Assembly (NCBI GenBank): GCA_002633025.1
Contig: NMRB01001720.1
Coordinates: forward strand, 76,718-140,717
Direction: 5' to 3'
Source of the DNA: Notospermus geniculatus
Lineage: Eukaryota > Nemertea > Pilidiophora > Heteronemertea > Lineidae
DNA length: 64,000 bases
The notes below the pieces were generated by a model, which was not told the origin of the DNA, searched no databases, and worked only from the letters and a program-made list of their open reading frames with translations. The position numbers and the translations under genes were made by a program. Numbering within the stretch: the first letter of the stretch is position 1; each line of letters starts with the position of its first letter. Shown piece by piece: positions 59,191 through 64,000 of the stretch.

Positions 59191-61466
59191 AGTGGTTTTC
59201 TTTGATTAATGCTTTCAAAGCCAGACAATTTTCGAGAATATGAAAGAACTATGTAAAAGAGCTTGGAGGACACCAAAAGGCTGTAGGAGTGGCATGCATT
59301 GGAATGTTCTCAGCTAGTAGTGCTTTCAAAATGACTATCAACGTGACCGGGTTTCTAAGCCTGCAGCACACGTCACCATTTTCGTTGCTCGTAGAGGCAA
59401 TTTTCGTGGTCGGCCGCAATTTTTGTGGCGGTTGCCGGTTTACAGCAGACGTCACCACTCAGTGGTCTCGTGTGCTGCTGATGGCCACGCATCACCACAA
59501 CTCGCAACCACGAGCAATTTTCGTGTGGTGAGAAATCAAACCTGTTTGATTTTCGGCAACTTGTGGCAACTCGTGGTCGCCACAGAATTTCCGTGGTGAG
59601 TGGTCGTTGCCGGCCAGAGCACACTTGGCCATTTTCGTGGCGACTCACGAAAATTGCCTGTATGAGCAACGAAAGTGGTGACGTGTGCTGCAGGCTCCCT
59701 GGTGATGAAAGGGTTTACGGTAATAACCTTCTCGATTACAAGTGCAATTTTTGGCAGCCGCCATCACCAGATCCCACGATCTTACTTATCTTACCAAAGG
59801 AATAGCGAACCGTACCCAAATACGCCGAGGCAAAATGTACTAAGACTAAAAATGAAATCAAAAGCATTGCGGCTTCAGTTCAGTCGACTAAATGCTACGT
59901 TTACGCTAGACGGCACATAATGGTTAATTCTTCAAGATATGAAAAGCTTTGATGTAAATTTCACCAGACACGCTTCCAGGATCGTTAATCATCGATGAAA
60001 ACGGCAAATCATGATTGGAAACTCTGATTAGGGCTTTGAATCACTAATCCGCCAATCTGGTATGTGCAATAGATGGGAACCGAAGCAGAGTGCAAGGATG
60101 CAGTAGTTTTTTCATGGTAGTTGACAGTGAGACTTGTTCTTGAGTTGGTTGCACACGACACTCATCCCCTGTGTTCAGTAGGCCATAGCTGTACACCCAC
60201 TAAACACTGGCATGTTGGCGCCAAAAGTGAAGGATCATCAATAGATGGCGTTGTTTGACGAGTGAACCATTTATAAACCATTAAACGACGCCGCCGTAAC
60301 ACACTTTTTGATTGGCTAAGGTACTTTGTACAATATGTACACTGTATTATTCATTTTCGCGGCAGATTCCCAGCAGGGATCCCCGAATCGGACAGCTAAC
60401 GCCGTCTATTAGTGACACTTTGAGGATCGCATCAAGAAGCAGTTTCGGAGCGTGGGTAACGTGGTGGTAACGGTTTGAAACTGCGGGAGGAGTTTAGTAG
60501 TACACGTACGGAAATCTAACTAGTGATATCATCTCAGCGAGGCATGTCTGTGACGTGCTACCTCATCTGCGCGAGGTTGGTTCACTGGCGCAATTTCCAA
60601 TCTGCGGACATGAACTTGGTTTTTTTGCGCTGCAAGCAACATCTCTTGAGGCAATATTGGGCGATTTCATACACTGCAGGAGGAAACAGGTATCACCGGG
60701 TAAAACCTGCATCGTCCGAGAACCATTTTTCATTCTGAAGACGTACAAGGTGGAGTTGACACAGATGTCGGAAAGGCGTCGATTTTCTGACTGCGCCAGT
60801 CTGGCAGTTCTTCGATGCTAACAGCTGGCTATGGTAAGATGCCAAATTAGTTCGAGGGTTTCATTTTGGTCCCTGCAGCTTTGGACAACACGAGATGACA
60901 CGTTTGTAACCCCATACACTAATGACCGAATATGATGCAGCCGGTTACCCTAATATCTGCGTCATTATCGCCTGGCCATCTTCGTTTGACATAACACGAG
61001 TCAGATATTATTGCCAACGGTGTTTGTTATGGAGAATAGATCGATTCCCTGTTTACGGATTGCCATGACTACCGCCTAGTTCTGCAGCTTCAGTCCTCGT
61101 GAGATTGACGAAATACGGTGGACAAGCGCCAAATCCCGTTGGGAAATTCACCTGGGGACTCATCAGTGGCCGGGATATTGTGGTTTTCTAGTGGTCGAGC
61201 AGTATTCTCCGAGAAAAGCTTTGGTTCTGATGTCGATTGGTAAAAGGCTGCGGTATCTTCAATGTGATCAGTGGGAACATGTTTAATTGAAGTAATAGCT
61301 ACAAGTACATGTATGTCGTGTACTTCCAAGTACACTGTAGCTACAATATGGCTATTCCTTGAACCAAGCATGCTCCCACCGATCCCAAGTGGCTATCCTG
61401 CCCTTTACCACTTGAGGACAGAGGAATAGCCCGGACCGACTTGAGCGTTTTACGCGCGTCATGTGT

Positions 61467-61722
61467 AGGCCGGGTTTACATAGAGGTGTGCGGTATACGG
61501 ACACGCTGGAAAACAATTGTTCATATAAATAAAGACCAGCAAAATGCTTTTACTTCAGATTTGTACAACATTGCCTTGTACATTCGTATTGCAAAGTTCA
61601 AGTAAAAGCATTCACTAGTCTTTATTCATATGACCCATTGGACCAGTAAAGGGTTCATGACCATGAAACCTTTGTTCGTCAGCGTGTCCGTATATACCGT
61701 ATTCCTCGTGTAAACTCGGCCT
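61467..61722. mobile_element. Inverted-repeat element with GGCCGGGTTTACA ends
   Basis: The left end GGCCGGGTTTACATAGAGG and right end CGTGTAAACTCGGCC pair imperfectly. Inner arms GGTATACGGACACGCT / AGCGTGTCCGTATATACC and TAAATAAAGACcAG / GTCTTTATTCATA also pair. Confidence 0.75.
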
Positions 61723-62262
61723 TATATATACTTCTTCTCAGGGACATGGACATTTTCAGGCGATTAGTCACGTTAACTGTGTGGTAGTCATTCATTCCCC
61801 TGTGAAAATCGTAAACACGCGACGTAAAATGCTAAGTTGACACCGACCCTTTGCGTCTCGCCTCGGGAAAATGTCGACACACCTTTGGATAAAAACAGGC
61901 CTAGCTGTGAAACTCTGGCAGACGGATGTTCATCCGGGTGGATACGAATCCACACCGATATTCATCAATCACAGTAATCGATAACTCATCAAATCGTCAA
62001 TACAAAGATCAATAATCAATATTGAACATGGAGAGGTCGTGAAAATCGACCAGATCACGCGAAGTTGGATGTCATCTTTCGGTTCAATGGAGGCAGCTCG
62101 GTTACTGAGTGTGGCAATTCCTTTCGGTGAATTGAACACTGAGATAGCCTACCGAAGGAAACCAATTTGTGAGCAACTTTGTACATTTGTCTGTCCTAAC
62201 CCTCTCTCTCTGTCAATGCGTGTTGACGTGTGTCCGGACGACAGCCCCAACAATTGCAACCA

Positions 62263-62422
62263 CACTCTAAAAACTAAAGAGTTAAAGGAACTCTTAAAGA
62301 GTTAAAGGAACTCCCAAAGAGCCTGTACAGTGAGTGCTCTTTAAAGAGCACTCACTGTACAGGCTCTTTAGGAGTTCCTTTAACTCTTTAGGAGTTCCTT
62401 TAACTCTTTAGTTTTTAGAGTG
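62263..62422. mobile_element. CACTCTAAAAACT-ended hairpin, CA target
   Basis: 160 bases, nearly a full palindrome: ends CACTCTAAAAACTAAAGAG and complement, centre AGTGAGTGCTCTTTAAAGAG. Flanked by CA on both sides. CACTC ends plus a 2-base target match the design of 22938-23201. Confidence 0.87.
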
Positions 62423-62439
62423 CAGGGCTTGGCGAGGCC

Positions 62440-62940
62440 AGACGAGGGCCACCTTCAAAAAGCGTATCAAAATCTCTTGATTGCTCGCCGATCAAGTGAT
62501 ATACGGCCGGCACAACTGCGTTCATGGACTACACAAGGCTGGGTCAGGACCGCCACCTTCAAAAGGACCAACTGAAACATGGCCGACACTACTGCGTTCT
62601 GGGACTACACAAAGCTACAGGACCGCCACCTTCAAAAGGGGCATCAAAACCACCAGACTAGCAGACCGAGGGAAACATGGCCGACACAACTGCGTTCAGG
62701 GACGACACAAGTCTGGGCCGACAGGGCCACCTTCAAAAGGCGCATCACTACACTACCAACAGACCAAGTGAAACATGGTCGACACAACTGCATTCAGGGA
62801 CGACACAACAAGGCCAACTCAGGGCCACCTTCAAAAGGCGTATCAGCCGACCAAGTGATATATGCCCGACACAACTGCGTTCGACAACACGACACACGGC
62901 TAGATCAGGGCCATCTCCAAAAGGTATATCACCCAATTAC
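62440..62940. repeat. Degenerate tandem array, about 75-105 bp units
   Basis: About six copies of a unit with GGGCCACCTTCAAAAGG and GACACAACTGCGTTC, spaced unevenly. Overlapping open frames of 96-125 codons through it are probably a by-product of the repeat. Confidence 0.85.
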
Positions 62941-63837
62941 CAACCCATCAGGTTGAGTGTTGCTGGAGCAGTGTAATCTGTCGGTGTTCATATCATATCA
63001 CGGAAAGATCCATCACACGTTGAATCGCACCGGAATAAACAAATCACAGGCACACGTATCTCTTCCATCAAAACAATCGATTTTACGTCTCCAAAGCGTC
63101 TAAGATGCATTCGTTTCAATATAAAACGACACTTAATCTTAGCTGCGATTTACCCTTGGATCGTGTTAGGGTCGTTACAGGCAACAGTGATATTGGTTGC
63201 TACTTGAAACTATTCACTACAGCAGTTCCGACCGTAGGTCAATGCTGTTTCCCGTTTGGTCCTGTCCTCGACAAATTGAATGCTCCGGTGTTCAAGTAGT
63301 TATTCGCCATCGCAGGGTCGTCGGTAGTGTACCGCGGTATGTTGGGATACAGTGAGCGAAGAGTGGTCTGCGATGAATCCATCTGGTAAAGCCTCGAGGG
63401 AATCGCACTGGTCTTGGGATTTACACCAGCATGACCCTGGCTTTGGCCCCTTTCGTCCGGAAAGCCGGCAGAGCTATCCAGCTTGCTCCTGGAAACATAC
63501 CGCGGTAACTTGGTTGAAGAGGGCGATAATCCACACTGTTAGAAATGCTATCTGTAGTCAACGCCGGGGAATTGTCCTCTGAGCCATTTTCTAGTTCGTC
63601 GATGGCCCGGGTATGGGAATATAACACGTGTTCATCCCGGTTAATTGCTCTTAACCGGGAGAAATATGGTCGTAAAAACGTGTCGACAAATTTTCTGGTA
63701 TGTCGAGAATTGTTAACTTTCAAGAAGCGTATAGAATGTTCGCGTTTTGGACATAGTGCGCGCTGGAATCTAGCCTCCTGCAAGCCTGTTCTCCCGCACG
63801 ATTTCCGTGTGTTTTCTAACCAGTGTCTCCATGCCAG

Positions 63838-64000
63838 CCTATTTCACAGCACACTGACTCTGTTCAGCCTATTTCACAGCACACTGGCTCTGTTCAAAGG
63901 CCTGAGTCCGCGTGTCATCGTATTTGACAGCACACTGGCTGTGTTCAAAGGCCAGCGTCGGTCTGTTTCTCAGCACACTGGCTCTGTTCAAAGACTAGAG
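63838..64000. repeat. Tandem CAGCACACTGGCTCTGTTCA repeat at window end
   Basis: Four units sharing TTCACAGCACACTGGCTCTG, spaced about 30-55 bases, running off the window edge. Confidence 0.85.

Larger units (their letters stand above)
44480..60523. repeat. Block B2, copy of exons 1-4 and introns
   Basis: About 16 kb, second copy of block B. B2-only segments include 49057-49411, 51593-51895, 52776-53486, 55190-55298 and a local 370-400-base duplication at 58418-59190, plus eleven extra 37-base minisatellite units. Confidence 0.96.
60524..64000. other. Single-copy flank upstream of the gene
   Basis: Not duplicated elsewhere in the window. Contents seen: a GGTTTACA-ended inverted repeat near 61467-61722, the 62263-62422 hairpin, and two degenerate tandem arrays. 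The longest open frame is 120 codons on the minus strand (63421-63783); it matches no family I recognise and may be chance. Confidence 0.6.

Noticed and set aside
63421-63783. 120-codon minus-strand open frame as an upstream KCNT exon
   Set aside because: It does not resemble KCNT N-termini, and no phase-compatible link to exon 1 or 2 was evident.

Overview
The window is animal nuclear DNA: intron-rich, low coding density, and packed with short inverted-repeat transposons, tRNA-derived SINEs and minisatellites. The one gene I can recognise lies on the minus strand. It encodes a Slo2/KCNT-type (Slack/Slick, sodium-activated) potassium channel. Seventeen exons can be placed with GT/AG boundaries and mutually consistent phases, running from a probable start-codon exon, through S1-S6 and the pore (signature TVGYGD), all of RCK1, to the RCK1-RCK2 linker (RPSIAPV). 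RCK2 and the C-terminus are not in the window. Exons 1-16 total 1801 coding bases, and about 669 codons are present, against roughly 1,130-1,240 residues in vertebrate KCNT proteins as I recall them. The host is probably a marine invertebrate, perhaps a deuterostome such as amphioxus, hemichordate or echinoderm, but the sequence alone does not settle this.

The layout is unusual. Exons 5-16 occur twice in adjacent blocks, A1 (about 5.7-16.8 kb) and A2 (about 16.8-28.7 kb). Exons 1-4 also occur twice, in B1 (about 28.9-44.3 kb) and B2 (about 44.5-60.5 kb). In transcription order the locus reads B2-B1-A2-A1, followed by a single exon 17 at 3.2 kb. Exon copies differ almost only at synonymous sites, whereas introns differ by many clean transposon insertions with matching empty sites in the sister block, and by minisatellite copy number (7 vs 15 and 4 vs 15). 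Reading the copies in series would break the frame at both junctions. The simplest reading is that two diverged haplotypes were assembled side by side, segment by segment; a recent tandem duplication is the alternative.

From left to right: 1-3.1 kb has no recognised gene but a 226-base foldback element; exon 17 is at 3.2 kb; a 6.9-kb intron follows; then come blocks A1, A2, B1 and B2. The last 3.5 kb (60.5-64 kb) is upstream of the gene and holds inverted-repeat elements and two degenerate tandem arrays.

The other main content is a large set of non-autonomous DNA transposons. Because each block has a sister block, target-site duplications can be read directly from filled/empty pairs: TTA or TAA (PIF/Harbinger-like), TA (Tc1/mariner-like), TTAA or TTA, TATA or TA, and TG/CA with CACTC termini. 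No transposase gene was recognised.
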